Below, piece by piece: positions 50,876 through 63,611 of a DNA stretch of 64,000 nucleotides. The stretch is taken from contig CAMPDV010000879.1 in NCBI GenBank assembly GCA_946699065.1, positions 97,982-161,981 on the forward strand, in the 5' to 3' direction. The first letter of the stretch is position 1, and every line of letters starts with the position of its first letter. The DNA is from Loxodes magnus. Taxonomy: Eukaryota; Ciliophora; Karyorelictea; Loxodida; Loxodidae. A model generated the notes under the pieces. It was not told where the DNA came from and searched no databases. It was given only the letters and a program-made list of their open reading frames with translations. A program made the translations under genes and the position numbers.

Positions 50876-51358
50876 GTGAGACTATGGGACGTCAAGACAG
50901 GTACCTGTAAGACCATGAGTGGTCACACTTATTCTGTATCATCTGTGAATATATCCAGTGATTCAGAGTTCATCGTATCGGGAAGTAGAGATAAGACGGT
51001 GAGACTATGGGACGTCAAGACAGGTACCTGTAAGACCATGAGTGGTCACACAGATTATGTATATGCTGTGGCTATATCCAGTGATTCAGAGTTCATCGTA
51101 TCGGGAAGTGATGATAAGACGGTGAGACTATGGGACGTCAAGACAGGTACCTGTAAGACCATGAGTGGTCACACTTATTCTGTATCATCTGTGGCTATAT
51201 CCAGTGATTCAGAGTTCATCGTATCGGGAAGTCATGATTATACGGTGAGACTATGGGACGTCAAAACAGGTACCTGTAAGACCATGAGTGGTCACACTTA
51301 TTCTGTATTATCTGTGAATATATCCAGTGATTCAGAGTTCATCGTATCGGGAAGTTGA
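50876..51358 (+). CDS. WD40 open segment, 160 residues
   Basis: Blades TYS/R-D-K, TDY/D-D-K, TYS/H-D-Y, TYS to TGA. The H-D-Y blade with AAA at codon 35 (51,231-51,260) is the last family B signature before the right family A block. Confidence 0.28.
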   Translation: MRLWDVKTGTCKTMSGHTYSVSSVNISSDSEFIVSGSRDKTVRLWDVKTGTCKTMSGHTDYVYAVAISSDSEFIVSGSDDKTVRLWDVKTGTCKTMSGHTYSVSSVAISSDSEFIVSGSHDYTVRLWDVKTGTCKTMSGHTYSVLSVNISSDSEFIVSGS

Positions 51359-52966
51359 GATAAGACGGTGAGACTATGGGACGTCAAGACAGGTACCTGT
51401 AAGACCATGAGTGGTCATAAAAGTTCTGTATTATCTGTGGATATATCCAGTGATTCAGAGTTCATCGTATCGGGAAGTGATGATAAGACGGTGAGACTAT
51501 GGGACGTCAAGACAGGTACCTTTAAGACCATGAGTGGTCACACAGATTGAGTATATGCTGTGGCTATATCCAGTGATTCAGAGTTCATCGTATCGGGAAG
51601 TAGAGATAAGACGGTGAGACTATGGGACGTCAAGACAGGTACCTGTAAGACCATGAGTGGTCATAAAAGTTCTGTATTATCTGTGGATATATCCAGTTAT
51701 ACAGAGTTCATCGTATCGGGAAGTAGAGATAAGACGGTGAGACTATGGGACGTCAAGACAGGTACCTGTAAGACCATGAGTGGTCACACTTTTTCTGTAT
51801 CATCTGTGGCTATATCCAGTGATTCAGAGTTCATCGTATCGGGAAGTAGAGATAAGACGGTGAGACTATGGGACGTCAAGACAGGTACCTGTAAGACCAT
51901 GAGTGGTCACACAGATTATGTATATGCTGTGGCTATATCCAGTGATTCAGAGTTCATCGTATCGGGAAGTTGAGATAAGACGGTGAGACTATGGGACGTC
52001 AAGACAGGTACCTGTAAGACCATGAGTGGTCACACAGATTGAGTATATGCTGTGGCTATATCCAGTTATACAGAGTTCATCGTATCGGGAAGTAGAGATA
52101 AGACGGTGAGACTATGGGACGTCAAGACAGGTACCTGTAAGACCATGAGTGGTCATAAAAGTTCTGTATCATCTGTGGCTATATCCAGTGATTCAGAGTT
52201 CATCGTATCGGGAAGTGATGATAAGACGGTGAGACTATGGGACGTCAAGACAGGTACCTGTAAGACCATGAGTGGTCACACAGATTGAGTATATGCAGTG
52301 GCTATATCCAGTGATTCAGAGTTCATCGTATCGGGAAGTTGAGATAAGACGGTGAGACTATGGGACGTCAAGACAGGTACCTGTAAGACCATGAGTGGTC
52401 ACACTTATTCTGTATTATCTGTGAATATATCCAGTGATTCAGAGTTCATCGTATCGGGAAGTTGAGATAAGACGGTGAGACTATGGGACGTCAAGACAGG
52501 TACCTGTAAGACCATGAGTGGTCATAAAAGTTCTGTATTATCTGTGGATATATCCAGTGATTCAGAGTTCATCGTATCGGGAAGTTGAGATAAGACGGTG
52601 AGACTATGGGACGTCAAGACAGGTACCTGTAAGACCATGAGTGGTCATAAAAGTTCTGTATTATCTGTGGATATATCCAGTGATTCAGAGTTCATCGTAT
52701 CGGGAAGTGATGATAAGACGGTGAGACTATGGGACGTCAAGACAGGTACCTGTAAGACCATGAGTGGTCATAAAAGTTCTGTATTATCTGTGGATATATC
52801 CAGTGATTCAGAGTTCATCGTATCGGGAAGTGATGATAAGACGGTGAGACTATGGGACGTCAAGACAGGTACCTGTAAGACCATGAGTGGTCACACAGAT
52901 TGAGTATATGCTGTGAATATATCCAGTGATTCAGAGTTCATCGTATCGGGAAGTTGAGATAAGACG

Positions 52967-53518
52967 GTGAGACTATGGGACGTCAAGACAGGTACCTGTA
53001 AGACCATGAGTGGTCATAAAAGTTCTGTATTATCTGTGGATATATCCAGTTATTCAGAGTTCATCGTATCGGGAAGTGATGATAAGACGGTGAGACTATG
53101 GGACGTCAAAACAGGTACCTGTAAGACCATGAGTGGTCATAAAAGTTCTGTATTATCTGTGGCTATATCCAGTGATTCAGAGTTCATCGTATCGGGAAGT
53201 GATGATAAGACGGTGAGACTATGGGACGTCAAGACAGGTACCTGTAAGACCATGAGTGGTCATACTTATTCTGTATCATCTGTGGCTATATCCAGTGATT
53301 CAGAGTTCATCGTATCGGGAAGTTTAGATAAGACGGTGAGACTATGGGACGTCAAGACAGGTACCTGTAAGACCATGAGTGGTCATAAAAGTTCTGTATC
53401 ATCTGTGGCTATATCCAGTGATTCAGAGTTCATCGTATCGGGAAGTGATGATAAGACGGTGAGACTATGGGACGTCAAGACAGGTACCTTTAAGACCATG
53501 AGTGGTCACACAGATTGA
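52967..53518 (+). CDS. WD40 open segment, 183 residues
   Basis: Blades KSS with SYSEF/D-D-K, KSS/D-D-K, TYS/L-D-K, KSS/D-D-K, then Phe at codon 39 and T-D-TGA. One blade has AAA at codon 35 in an otherwise AAG region, and CAT before ACT at codons 4-5 near 53,261 is a hybrid of the two GH spellings. Confidence 0.3.
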   Translation: MRLWDVKTGTCKTMSGHKSSVLSVDISSYSEFIVSGSDDKTVRLWDVKTGTCKTMSGHKSSVLSVAISSDSEFIVSGSDDKTVRLWDVKTGTCKTMSGHTYSVSSVAISSDSEFIVSGSLDKTVRLWDVKTGTCKTMSGHKSSVSSVAISSDSEFIVSGSDDKTVRLWDVKTGTFKTMSGHTD

Positions 53519-54688
53519 GTATATGCTGTGGCTATATCCAGTGATTCAGAGTTCATCGTATCGGGAAGTAGAGATAAGACGGTGAGACTATGGGACGTCA
53601 AGACAGGTACCTGTAAGACCATGAGTGGTCATAAAAGTTCTGTATTATCTGTGGCTATATCCAGTGATTCAGAGTTCATCGTATCGGGAAGTTGAGATAA
53701 GACGGTGAGACTATGGGACGTCAAGACAGGTACCTGTAAGACCATGAGTGGTCACACAGATTATGTATATGCTGTGGCTATATCCAGTGATTCAGAGTTC
53801 ATCGTATCGGGAAGTTGAGATAAGACGGTGAGACTATGGGACGTCAAGACAGGTACCTGTAAGACCATGAGTGGTCACACAGATTGAGTATATGCTGTGG
53901 CTATATCCAGTGATTCAGAGTTCATCGTATCGGGAAGTTGAGATAAGACGGTGAGACTATGGGACGTCAAGACAGGTACCTGTAAGACCATGAGTGGTCA
54001 CACAGATTGAGTATTATCTGTGGCTATATCCAGTGATTCAGAGTTCATCGTATCGGGAAGTTGAGATAAGACGGTGAGACTATGGGACGTCAAGACAGGT
54101 ACCTGTAAGACCATGAGTGGTCATAAAAGTTCTGTATTATCTGTGGATATATCCAGTGATTCAGAGTTCATCGTATCGGGAAGTGATGATAAGACGGTGA
54201 GACTATGGGACGTCAAGACAGGTACCTTTAAGACCATGAGTGGTCACACAGATTGAGTATATGCTGTGGCTATATCCAGTGATTCAGAGTTCATCGTATC
54301 GGGAAGTAGAGATAAGACGGTGAGACTATGGGACGTCAAGACAGGTACCTGTAAGACCATGAGTGGTCATAAAAGTTCTGTATTATCTGTGGCTATATCC
54401 AGTGATTCAGAGTTCATCGTATCGGGAAGTAGAGATAAGACGGTGAGACTATGGGACGTCAAGACAGGTACCTGTAAGACCATGAGTGGTCACACAGATT
54501 ATGTATATGCTGTGGCTATATCCAGTGATTCAGAGTTCATCGTATCGGGAAGTTGAGATAAGACGGTGAGACTATGGGACGTCAAGACAGGTACCTGTAA
54601 GACCATGAGTGGTCACACAGATTGAGTATATGCTGTGGCTATATCCAGTGATTCAGAGTTCATCGTATCGGGAAGTTGAGATAAGACG

Positions 54689-55171
54689 GTGAGACTATGG
54701 GACGTCAAGACAGGTACCTGTAAGACCATGAGTGGTCATAAAAGTTCTGTATTATCTGTGGATATATCCAGTTATACAGAGTTCATCGTATCGGGAAGTT
54801 TAGATAAGACGGTGAGACTATGGGACGTCAAGACAGGTACCTGTAAGACCATGAGTGGTCACACTTATTCTGTATTATCTGTGAATATATCCAGTGATTC
54901 AGAGTTCATCGTATCGGGAAGTAGAGATAAGACGGTGAGACTATGGGACGTCAAGACAGGTACCTGTAAGACCATGAGTGGTCATAAAAGTTCTGTATTA
55001 TCTGTGGCTATATCCAGTGATTCAGAGTTCATCGTATCGGGAAGTGATGATAAGACGGTGAGACTATGGGACGTCAAGACAGGTACCTGTAAGACCATGA
55101 GTGGTCACACAGATTATGTATATGCTGTGGCTATATCCAGTGATTCAGAGTTCATCGTATCGGGAAGTTGA
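54689..55171 (+). CDS. WD40 open segment, 160 residues, 8-unit duplication copy 1
   Basis: Blades KSS with SYTEF/L-D-K, TYS/R-D-K, KSS/D-D-K, TDY to TGA. Confidence 0.28.
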   Translation: MRLWDVKTGTCKTMSGHKSSVLSVDISSYTEFIVSGSLDKTVRLWDVKTGTCKTMSGHTYSVLSVNISSDSEFIVSGSRDKTVRLWDVKTGTCKTMSGHKSSVLSVAISSDSEFIVSGSDDKTVRLWDVKTGTCKTMSGHTDYVYAVAISSDSEFIVSGS

Positions 55172-55486
55172 GATAAGACGGTGAGACTATGGGACGTCAA
55201 GACAGGTACCTGTAAGACCATGAGTGGTCACACAGATTGAGTATATGCTGTGGCTATATCCAGTTATACAGAGTTCATCGTATCGGGAAGTAGAGATAAG
55301 ACGGTGAGACTATGGGACGTCAAGACAGGTACCTGTAAGACCATGAGTGGTCATAAAAGTTCTGTATCATCTGTGGCTATATCCAGTGATTCAGAGTTCA
55401 TCGTATCGGGAAGTTGAGATAAGACGGTGAGACTATGGGACGTCAAGACAGGTACCTGTAAGACCATGAGTGGTCACACAGATTGA

Positions 55487-55606
<120 letters not shown>

Positions 55607-55672
55607 TGAGTATATGCTGTGGCTATATCCAGTGATTCAGAGTTCATCGTATCGGGAAGTTGAGATAAGACG

Positions 55673-56155
55673 GTGAGACTATGGGACGTCAAGACAGGTA
55701 CCTGTAAGACCATGAGTGGTCATAAAAGTTCTGTATTATCTGTGGATATATCCAGTTATACAGAGTTCATCGTATCGGGAAGTTTAGATAAGACGGTGAG
55801 ACTATGGGACGTCAAGACAGGTACCTGTAAGACCATGAGTGGTCACACTTATTCTGTATTATCTGTGAATATATCCAGTGATTCAGAGTTCATCGTATCG
55901 GGAAGTAGAGATAAGACGGTGAGACTATGGGACGTCAAGACAGGTACCTGTAAGACCATGAGTGGTCATAAAAGTTCTGTATTATCTGTGGCTATATCCA
56001 GTGATTCAGAGTTCATCGTATCGGGAAGTGATGATAAGACGGTGAGACTATGGGACGTCAAGACAGGTACCTGTAAGACCATGAGTGGTCACACAGATTA
56101 TGTATATGCTGTGGCTATATCCAGTGATTCAGAGTTCATCGTATCGGGAAGTTGA
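55673..56155 (+). CDS. WD40 open segment, 160 residues, 8-unit duplication copy 2
   Basis: Same blade order as 54,689-55,171 at an offset of 984 bases, including the terminal TGA at codon 25. Confidence 0.28.
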   Translation: MRLWDVKTGTCKTMSGHKSSVLSVDISSYTEFIVSGSLDKTVRLWDVKTGTCKTMSGHTYSVLSVNISSDSEFIVSGSRDKTVRLWDVKTGTCKTMSGHKSSVLSVAISSDSEFIVSGSDDKTVRLWDVKTGTCKTMSGHTDYVYAVAISSDSEFIVSGS

Positions 56156-56479
56156 GATAAGACGGTGAGACTATGGGACGTCAAGACAGGTACCTGTAAG
56201 ACCATGAGTGGTCACACAGATTGAGTATATGCTGTGGCTATATCCAGTTATACAGAGTTCATCGTATCGGGAAGTAGAGATAAGACGGTGAGACTATGGG
56301 ACGTCAAGACAGGTACCTGTAAGACCATGAGTGGTCATAAAAGTTCTGTATCATCTGTGGCTATATCCAGTGATTCAGAGTTCATCGTATCGGGAAGTTG
56401 AGATAAGACGGTGAGACTATGGGACGTCAAGACAGGTACCTGTAAGACCATGAGTGGTCACACAGATTGAGTATATGCT

Positions 56480-56962
56480 GTGGCTATATCCAGTGATTCA
56501 GAGTTCATCGTATCGGGAAGTGATGATAAGACGGTGAGACTATGGGACGTCAAGACAGGTACCTGTAAGACCATGAGTGGTCAAAAAAGTTCTGTATTAT
56601 CTGTGGATATATCCAGTTATACAGAGTTCATCGTATCGGGAAGTAGAGATAAGACGGTGAGACTATGGGACGTCAAGACAGGTACCTGTAAGACCATGAG
56701 TGGTCACACTTATTCTGTATCATCTGTGAATATATCCAGTGATTCAGAGTTCATCGTATCGGGAAGTTTAGATAAGACGGTGAGACTATGGGACGTCAAG
56801 ACAGGTACCTGTAAGACCATGAGTGGTCACACTTATTCTGTATCATCTGTGAATATATCCAGTGATTCAGAGTTCATCGTATCGGGAAGTAGAGATAAGA
56901 CGGTGAGACTATGGGACGTCAAGACAGGTACCTGTAAGACCATGAGTGGTCACACAGATTGA
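56480..56962 (+). CDS. WD40 open segment, 160 residues, with GQ for GH
   Basis: Blades D-D-K, KSS with SYTEF/R-D-K, TYS/L-D-K, TYS/R-D-K. The second blade has CAA (Gln) in place of His at codon 4 (near 56,583), one of the very few losses of the structural His. Confidence 0.28.
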   Translation: MAISSDSEFIVSGSDDKTVRLWDVKTGTCKTMSGQKSSVLSVDISSYTEFIVSGSRDKTVRLWDVKTGTCKTMSGHTYSVSSVNISSDSEFIVSGSLDKTVRLWDVKTGTCKTMSGHTYSVSSVNISSDSEFIVSGSRDKTVRLWDVKTGTCKTMSGHTD

Positions 56963-58816
56963 GTATATGCTGTGAATATATCCAGTGATTCAGAGTTCAT
57001 CGTATCGGGAAGTTGAGATAAGACGGTGAGACTATGGGACGTCAAGACAGGTACCTGTAAGACCATGAGTGGTCATAAAAGTTCTGTATTATCTGTGGAT
57101 ATATCCAGTGATTCAGAGTTCATCGTATCGGGAAGTTGAGATAAGACGGTGAGACTATGGGACGTCAAGACAGGTACCTGTAAGACCATGAGTGGTCATA
57201 AAAGTTCTGTATTATCTGTGGATATATCCAGTGATTCAGAGTTCATCGTATCGGGAAGTGATGATAAGACGGTGAGACTATGGGACGTCAAGACAGGTAC
57301 CTTTAAGACCATGAGTGGTCACACAGATTGAGTATATGCTGTGGCTATATCCAGTGATTCAGAGTTCATCGTATCGGGAAGTAGAGATAAGACGGTGAGA
57401 CTATGGGACGTCAAGACAGGTACCTGTAAGACCATGAGTGGTCATAAAAGTTCTGTATTATCTGTGGCTATATCCAGTGATTCAGAGTTCATCGTATCGG
57501 GAAGTTGAGATAAGACGGTGAGACTATGGGACGTCAAGACAGGTACCTGTAAGACCATGAGTGGTCATAAAAGTTCTGTATTATCTGTGAATATATCCAG
57601 TGATTCAGAGTTCATCGTATCGGGAAGTAGAGATAAGACGGTGAGACTATGGGACGTCAAGACAGGTACCTGTAAGACCATGAGTGGTCATAAAAGTTCT
57701 GTATTATCTGTGGCTATATCCAGTGATTCAGAGTTCATCGTATCGGGAAGTGATGATAAGACGGTGAGACTATGGGACGTCAAGACAGGTACCTTTAAGA
57801 CCATGAGTGGTCACACAGATTGAGTATATGCTGTGGCTATATCCAGTGATTCAGAGTTCATCGTATCGGGAAGTAGAGATAAGACGGTGAGACTATGGGA
57901 CGTCAAGACAGGTACCTGTAAGACCATGAGTGGTCATAAAAGTTCTGTATTATCTGTGGATATATCCAGTTATACAGAGTTCATCGTATCGGGAAGTTTA
58001 GATAAGACGGTGAGACTATGGGACGTCAAGACAGGTACCTGTAAGACCATGAGTGGTCATAAAAGTTCTGTATTATCTGTGGCTATATCCAGTGATTCAG
58101 AGTTCATCGTATCGGGAAGTTGAGATAAGACGGTGAGACTATGGGACGTCAAGACAGGTACCTGTAAGACCATGAGTGGTCATAAAAGTTCTGTATTATC
58201 TGTGAATATATCCAGTGATTCAGAGTTCATCGTATCGGGAAGTAGAGATAAGACGGTGAGACTATGGGACGTCAAGACAGGTACCTGTAAGACCATGAGT
58301 GGTCATAAAAGTTCTGTATTATCTGTGGCTATATCCAGTGATTCAGAGTTCATCGTATCGGGAAGTAGAGATAAGACGGTGAGACTATGGGACGTCAAGA
58401 CAGGTACCTGTAAGACCATGAGTGGTCATAAAAGTTCTGTATTATCTGTGAATATATCCAGTGATTCAGAGTTCATCGTATCGGGAAGTTGAGATAAGAC
58501 GGTGAGACTATGGGACGTCAAGACAGGTACCTGTAAGACCATGAGTGGTCATAAAAGTTCTGTATTATCTGTGGATATATCCAGTGATTCAGAGTTCATC
58601 GTATCGGGAAGTTGAGATAAGACGGTGAGACTATGGGACGTCAAGACAGGTACCTGTAAGACCATGAGTGGTCATAAAAGTTCTGTATTATCTGTGGATA
58701 TATCCAGTGATTCAGAGTTCATCGTATCGGGAAGTGATGATAAGACGGTGAGACTATGGGACGTCAAGACAGGTACCTTTAAGACCATGAGTGGTCACAC
58801 AGATTGAGTATATGCT

Positions 58817-59353
58817 GTGGCTATATCCAGTGATTCAGAGTTCATCGTATCGGGAAGTAGAGATAAGACGGTGAGACTATGGGACGTCAAGACAGGTACC
58901 TGTAAGACCATGAGTGGTCATAAAAGTTCTGTATTATCTGTGGATATATCCAGTGATTCAGAGTTCATCGTATCGGGAAGTGATGATAAGACGGTGAGAC
59001 TATGGGACGTCAAGACAGGTACCTGTAAGACCATGAGTGGTCACACTTATTCTGTATTATCTGTGAATATATCCAGTGATTCAGAGTTCATCGTATCGGG
59101 AAGTAGAGATAAGACGGTGAGACTATGGGACGTCAAGACAGGTACCTGTAAGACCATGAGTGGTCATAAAAGTTCTGTATTATCTGTGGCTATATCCAGT
59201 TATACAGAGTTCATCGTATCGGGAAGTAGAGATAAGACGGTGAGACTATGGGACGTCAAGACAGGTACCTGTAAGACCATGAGTGGTCACACAGATTATG
59301 TATATGCTGTGGCTATATCCAGTGATTCAGAGTTCATCGTATCGGGAAGTTGA
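58817..59353 (+). CDS. WD40 open segment, 178 residues
   Basis: Blades R-D-K, KSS/D-D-K, TYS/R-D-K, KSS with SYTEF/R-D-K, TDY to TGA. It is related to 61,776-62,381. Confidence 0.29.
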   Translation: MAISSDSEFIVSGSRDKTVRLWDVKTGTCKTMSGHKSSVLSVDISSDSEFIVSGSDDKTVRLWDVKTGTCKTMSGHTYSVLSVNISSDSEFIVSGSRDKTVRLWDVKTGTCKTMSGHKSSVLSVAISSYTEFIVSGSRDKTVRLWDVKTGTCKTMSGHTDYVYAVAISSDSEFIVSGS

Positions 59354-59717
59354 GATAAGACGGTGAGACTATGGGACGTCAAGACAGGTACCTGTAAGAC
59401 CATGAGTGGTCACACAGATTGAGTATATGCTGTGGCTATATCCAGTTATACAGAGTTCATCGTATCGGGAAGTAGAGATAAGACGGTGAGACTATGGGAC
59501 GTCAAGACAGGTACCTGTAAGACCATGAGTGGTCATAAAAGTTCTGTATCATCTGTGGCTATATCCAGTGATTCAGAGTTCATCGTATCGGGAAGTTGAG
59601 ATAAGACGGTGAGACTATGGGACGTCAAGACAGGTACCTGTAAGACCATGAGTGGTCACACAGATTGAGTATATGCTGTGGCTATATCCAGTGATTCAGA
59701 GTTCATCGTATCGGGAA

Positions 59718-61270
59718 GTATTGAGATAAGACGGTGAGACTATGGGACGTCAAGACAGGTACCTGTAAGACCATGAGTGGTCATAAAAGTTCTGTATTAT
59801 CTGTGGATATATCCAGTGATTCAGAGTTCATCGTATCGGGAAGTAGAGATAAGACGGTGAGACTATGGGACGTCAAGACAGGTACCTGTAAGACCATGAG
59901 TGGTCACACAGATTCTGTATTATGCTGTGGATATATCCAGTGATTCAGAGTTCATCGTATCGGGAAGTTGATGATAAGACGGTGAGACTATGGGACGTCA
60001 AGACAGGTACCTGTAAGACCATGAGTGGTCACACTTAGTTCTGTATCATCTGTGGATATATCCAGTGATTCAGAGTTCATCGTATCGGGAAGTTGAGATA
60101 AGACGGTGAGACTATGGGACGTCAAGACAGGTACCTGTAAGACCATGAGTGGTCACACAGAGTTCTGTATTATCTGTGGATATATCCAGTGATTCAGAGT
60201 TCATCGTATCGGGAAGTTGAGATAAGACGGTGAGACTATGGGACGTCAAGACAGGTACCTGTAAGACCATGAGTGGTCACACTTATTCTGTATTATCTGT
60301 GAATATATCCAGTGATTCAGAGTTCATCGTATCGGGAAGTAGAGATAAGACGGTGAGACTATGGGACGTCAAGACAGGTACCTGTAAGACCATGAGTGGT
60401 CACACAGATTGAGTATATGCTGTGAATATATCCAGTGATTCAGAGTTCATCGTATCGGGAAGTTGAGATAAGACGGTGAGACTATGGGACGTCAAGACAG
60501 GTACCTGTAAGACCATGAGTGGTCATAAAAGTTCTGTATTATCTGTGGATATATCCAGTGATTCAGAGTTCATCGTATCGGGAAGTTGAGATAAGACGGT
60601 GAGACTATGGGACGTCAAGACAGGTACCTGTAAGACCATGAGTGGTCATAAAAGTTCTGTATTATCTGTGGATATATCCAGTGATTCAGAGTTCATCGTA
60701 TCGGGAAGTGATGATAAGACGGTGAGACTATGGGACGTCAAGACAGGTACCTGTAAGACCATGAGTGGTCATAAAAGTTCTGTATTATCTGTGGCTATAT
60801 CCAGTGATTCAGAGTTCATCGTATCGGGAAGTAGAGATAAGACGGTGAGACTATGGGACGTCAAGACAGGTACCTGTAAGACCATGAGTGGTCATAAAAG
60901 TTCTGTATTATCTGTGGCTATATCCAGTGATTCAGAGTTCATCGTATCGGGAAGTTGAGATAAGACGGTGAGACTATGGGACGTCAAGACAGGTACCTGT
61001 AAGACCATGAGTGGTCATAAAAGTTCTGTATTATCTGTGAATATATCCAGTGATTCAGAGTTCATCGTATCGGGAAGTAGAGATAAGACGGTGAGACTAT
61101 GGGACGTCAAGACAGGTACCTGTAAGACCATGAGTGGTCATAAAAGTTCTGTATTATCTGTGGCTATATCCAGTGATTCAGAGTTCATCGTATCGGGAAG
61201 TAGAGATAAGACGGTGAGACTATGGGACGTCAAGACAGGTACCTGTAAGACCATGAGTGGTCATAACTAG
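59718..61270 (+). other. Cluster of six hybrid-junction insertions
   Basis: Insertions of 2, 1, 1, 1, 1 and 1 bases at about 59,720, 59,923, 59,969, 60,036, 60,160 and 61,265. Each can be read as the left part of one known variant joined to the right part of another: AGTA + TTGAGAT, GTATTA + TGCTGTGG, AGTT + GATGATAAG, CACACTT + AGTTCTG, CACACAG + AGTTCTG, CATA + ACTAGTTAGG. Confidence 0.8.
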
Positions 61271-61775
61271 TTAGGTATATGCTGTGGCTATATCCAGTGA
61301 TTCAGAGTTCATCGTATCGGGAAGTTGAGATAAGACGGTGAGACTATGGGACGTCAAGACAGGTACCTGTAAGACCATGAGTGGTCATAAAAGTTCTGTA
61401 TTATCTGTAGATATATCCAGTTATACAGAGTTCATCGTATCGGGAAGTTGAGATAAGACGGTGAGACTATGGGACGTCAAGACAGGTACCTGTAAGACCA
61501 TGAGTGGTCATAAAAGTTCTGTATTATCTGTGGATATATCCAGTGATTCAGAGTTCATCGTATCGGGAAGTTGAGATAAGACGGTGAGACTATGGGACGT
61601 CAAGACAGGTACCTGTAAGACCATGAGTGGTCATAAAAGTTCTGTATTATCTGTGGATATATCCAGTGATTCAGAGTTCATCGTATCGGGAAGTGATGAT
61701 AAGACGGTGAGACTATGGGACGTCAAGACAGGTACCTTTAAGACCATGAGTGGTCACACAGATTGAGTATATGCT

Positions 61776-62381
61776 GTGGCTATATCCAGTGATTCAGAGT
61801 TCATCGTATCGGGAAGTAGAGATAAGACGGTGAGACTATGGGACGTCAAGACAGGTACCTGTAAGACCATGAGTGGTCATAAAAGTTCTGTATTATCTGT
61901 GGATATATCCAGTGATTCAGAGTTCATCGTATCGGGAAGTGATGATAAGACGGTGAGACTATGGGACGTCAAGACAGGTACCTGTAAGACCATGAGTGGT
62001 CACACTTATTCTGTATTATCTGTGAATATATCCAGTGATTCAGAGTTCATCGTATCGGGAAGTAGAGATAAGACGGTGAGACTATGGGACGTCAAGACAG
62101 GTACCTGTAAGACCATGAGTGGTCACACTTATTCTGTATCATCTGTGAATATATCCAGTTATACAGAGTTCATCGTATCGGGAAGTAGAGATAAGACGGT
62201 GAGACTATGGGACGTCAAGACAGGTACCTGTAAGACCATGAGTGGTCATAAAAGTTCTGTATCATCTGTGGCTATATCCAGTGATTCAGAGTTCATCGTA
62301 TCGGGAAGTGATGATAAGACGGTGAGACTATGGGACGTCAAGACAGGTACCTGTAAGACCATGAGTGGTCACACAGATTGA
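61776..62381 (+). CDS. WD40 open segment, 201 residues
   Basis: Nearly five blades: R-D-K, KSS/D-D-K, TYS/R-D-K, TYS with SYTEF/R-D-K, KSS/D-D-K, then T-D-TGA. It shares its first three blades with 58,817-59,353. Confidence 0.3.
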   Translation: MAISSDSEFIVSGSRDKTVRLWDVKTGTCKTMSGHKSSVLSVDISSDSEFIVSGSDDKTVRLWDVKTGTCKTMSGHTYSVLSVNISSDSEFIVSGSRDKTVRLWDVKTGTCKTMSGHTYSVSSVNISSYTEFIVSGSRDKTVRLWDVKTGTCKTMSGHKSSVSSVAISSDSEFIVSGSDDKTVRLWDVKTGTCKTMSGHTD

Positions 62382-63119
62382 GTATATGCTGTGGCTATAT
62401 CCAGTTATACAGAGTTCATCGTATCGGGAAGTGATGATAAGACGGTGAGACTATGGGACGTCAAGACAGGTACCTGTAAGACCATGAGTGGTCACACTTA
62501 TTCTGTATCATCTTTGAATATATCCAGTTATACAGAGTTCATCGTATCGGGAAGTTTAGATAAGACGGTGAGACTATGGGACGTCAAGACAGGTACCTGT
62601 AAGACCATGAGTGGTCACACAGATTGAGTATATGCTGTGGCTATATCCAGTTATACAGAGTTCATCGTATCGGGAAGTAGAGATAAGACGGTGAGACTAT
62701 GGGACGTCAAGACAGGTACCTGTAAGACCATGAGTGGTCACACAGATTGAGTATATGCTGTGGCTATATCCAGTTATACAGAGTTCATCGTATCGGGAAG
62801 TGATGATAAGACGGTGAGACTATGGGACGTCAAGACAGGTACCTGTAAGACCATGAGTGGTCACACTTATTCTGTATCATCTTTGAATATATCCAGTTAT
62901 ACAGAGTTCATCGTATCGGGAAGTTTAGATAAGACGGTGAGACTATGGGACGTCAAGACAGGTACCTGTAAGACCATGAGTGGTCACACAGATTGAGTAT
63001 ATGCTGTGGCTATATCCAGTTATACAGAGTTCATCGTATCGGGAAGTGATGATAAGACGGTGAGACTATGGGACGTCAAGACAGGTACCTGTAAGACCAT
63101 GAGTGGTCATAAAAGTTCT
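62382..63119 (+). repeat. 3-unit tandem duplication (369 bp)
   Basis: 62,391-62,627 recurs at 62,760-62,996: SYTEF/D-D-K, then T-Y-S-V-S-S-L-N with SYTEF/L-D-K, then T-D-TGA. Confidence 0.88.
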
Positions 63120-63611
63120 GTATTATCTGTGGATATATCCAGTGATTCAGAGTTCGTCGTATCGGGAAGTTTAGATAAGACGGTGAGACTATGGGACGTC
63201 AAGACAGGTACCTGTAAGACCATGAGTGGTCACACTTATTCTGTATCATCTGTGGCTATATCCAGTGATTCAGAGTTCATCGTATCGGGAAGTTTAGATA
63301 AGACGGTGAGACTATGGGACGTCAAGACAGGTACCTGTAAGACCATGAGTGGTCACACTTATTCTGTATCATCTGTGGCTATATCCAGTGATTCAGAGTT
63401 CATCGTATCGGGAAGTTTAGATAAGACGGTGAGACTATGGGACGTCAAGACAGGTACCTGTAAGACCATGAGTGGTAACACTTATTCTGTATTATCTGTG
63501 AATATATCCAGTGATTCAGAGTTCATCGTATCGGGAAGTGATGATAAGACGGTGAGACTATGGGACGTCAAGACAGGTACCTGTAAGACCATGAGTGGTC
63601 ACACAGATTGA
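63006..63611 (+). CDS. WD40 open segment, 201 residues
   Basis: Blades SYTEF/D-D-K, KSS/L-D-K with Val at codon 20, TYS/L-D-K twice, a T-Y-S blade with Asn for His at codon 4 (AAC near 63,477) and D-D-K. It ends at T-D-TGA. Confidence 0.3.
   Translation: MAISSYTEFIVSGSDDKTVRLWDVKTGTCKTMSGHKSSVLSVDISSDSEFVVSGSLDKTVRLWDVKTGTCKTMSGHTYSVSSVAISSDSEFIVSGSLDKTVRLWDVKTGTCKTMSGHTYSVSSVAISSDSEFIVSGSLDKTVRLWDVKTGTCKTMSGNTYSVLSVNISSDSEFIVSGSDDKTVRLWDVKTGTCKTMSGHTD

Larger units (their letters stand above)
57149..61776 (+). repeat. Nested 5-, 12- and 24-28-unit duplications
   Basis: The unit pair ending in Phe at codon 39 (57,149-57,331) recurs at 58,625 (offset 1,476 = 12 units) and 61,584 (58,625 + 2,959 = 24 units plus 7 inserted bases). 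57,518 recurs at 58,133 (615) and 57,149 matches 60,599 (28 units plus 6). Confidence 0.75.

Noticed and set aside
60030..60045. New TAG stop created near 60,036
   Set aside because: It results from a 1-base insertion in the hybrid-junction cluster and may be a consensus artefact, so it is not counted as a stop allele.
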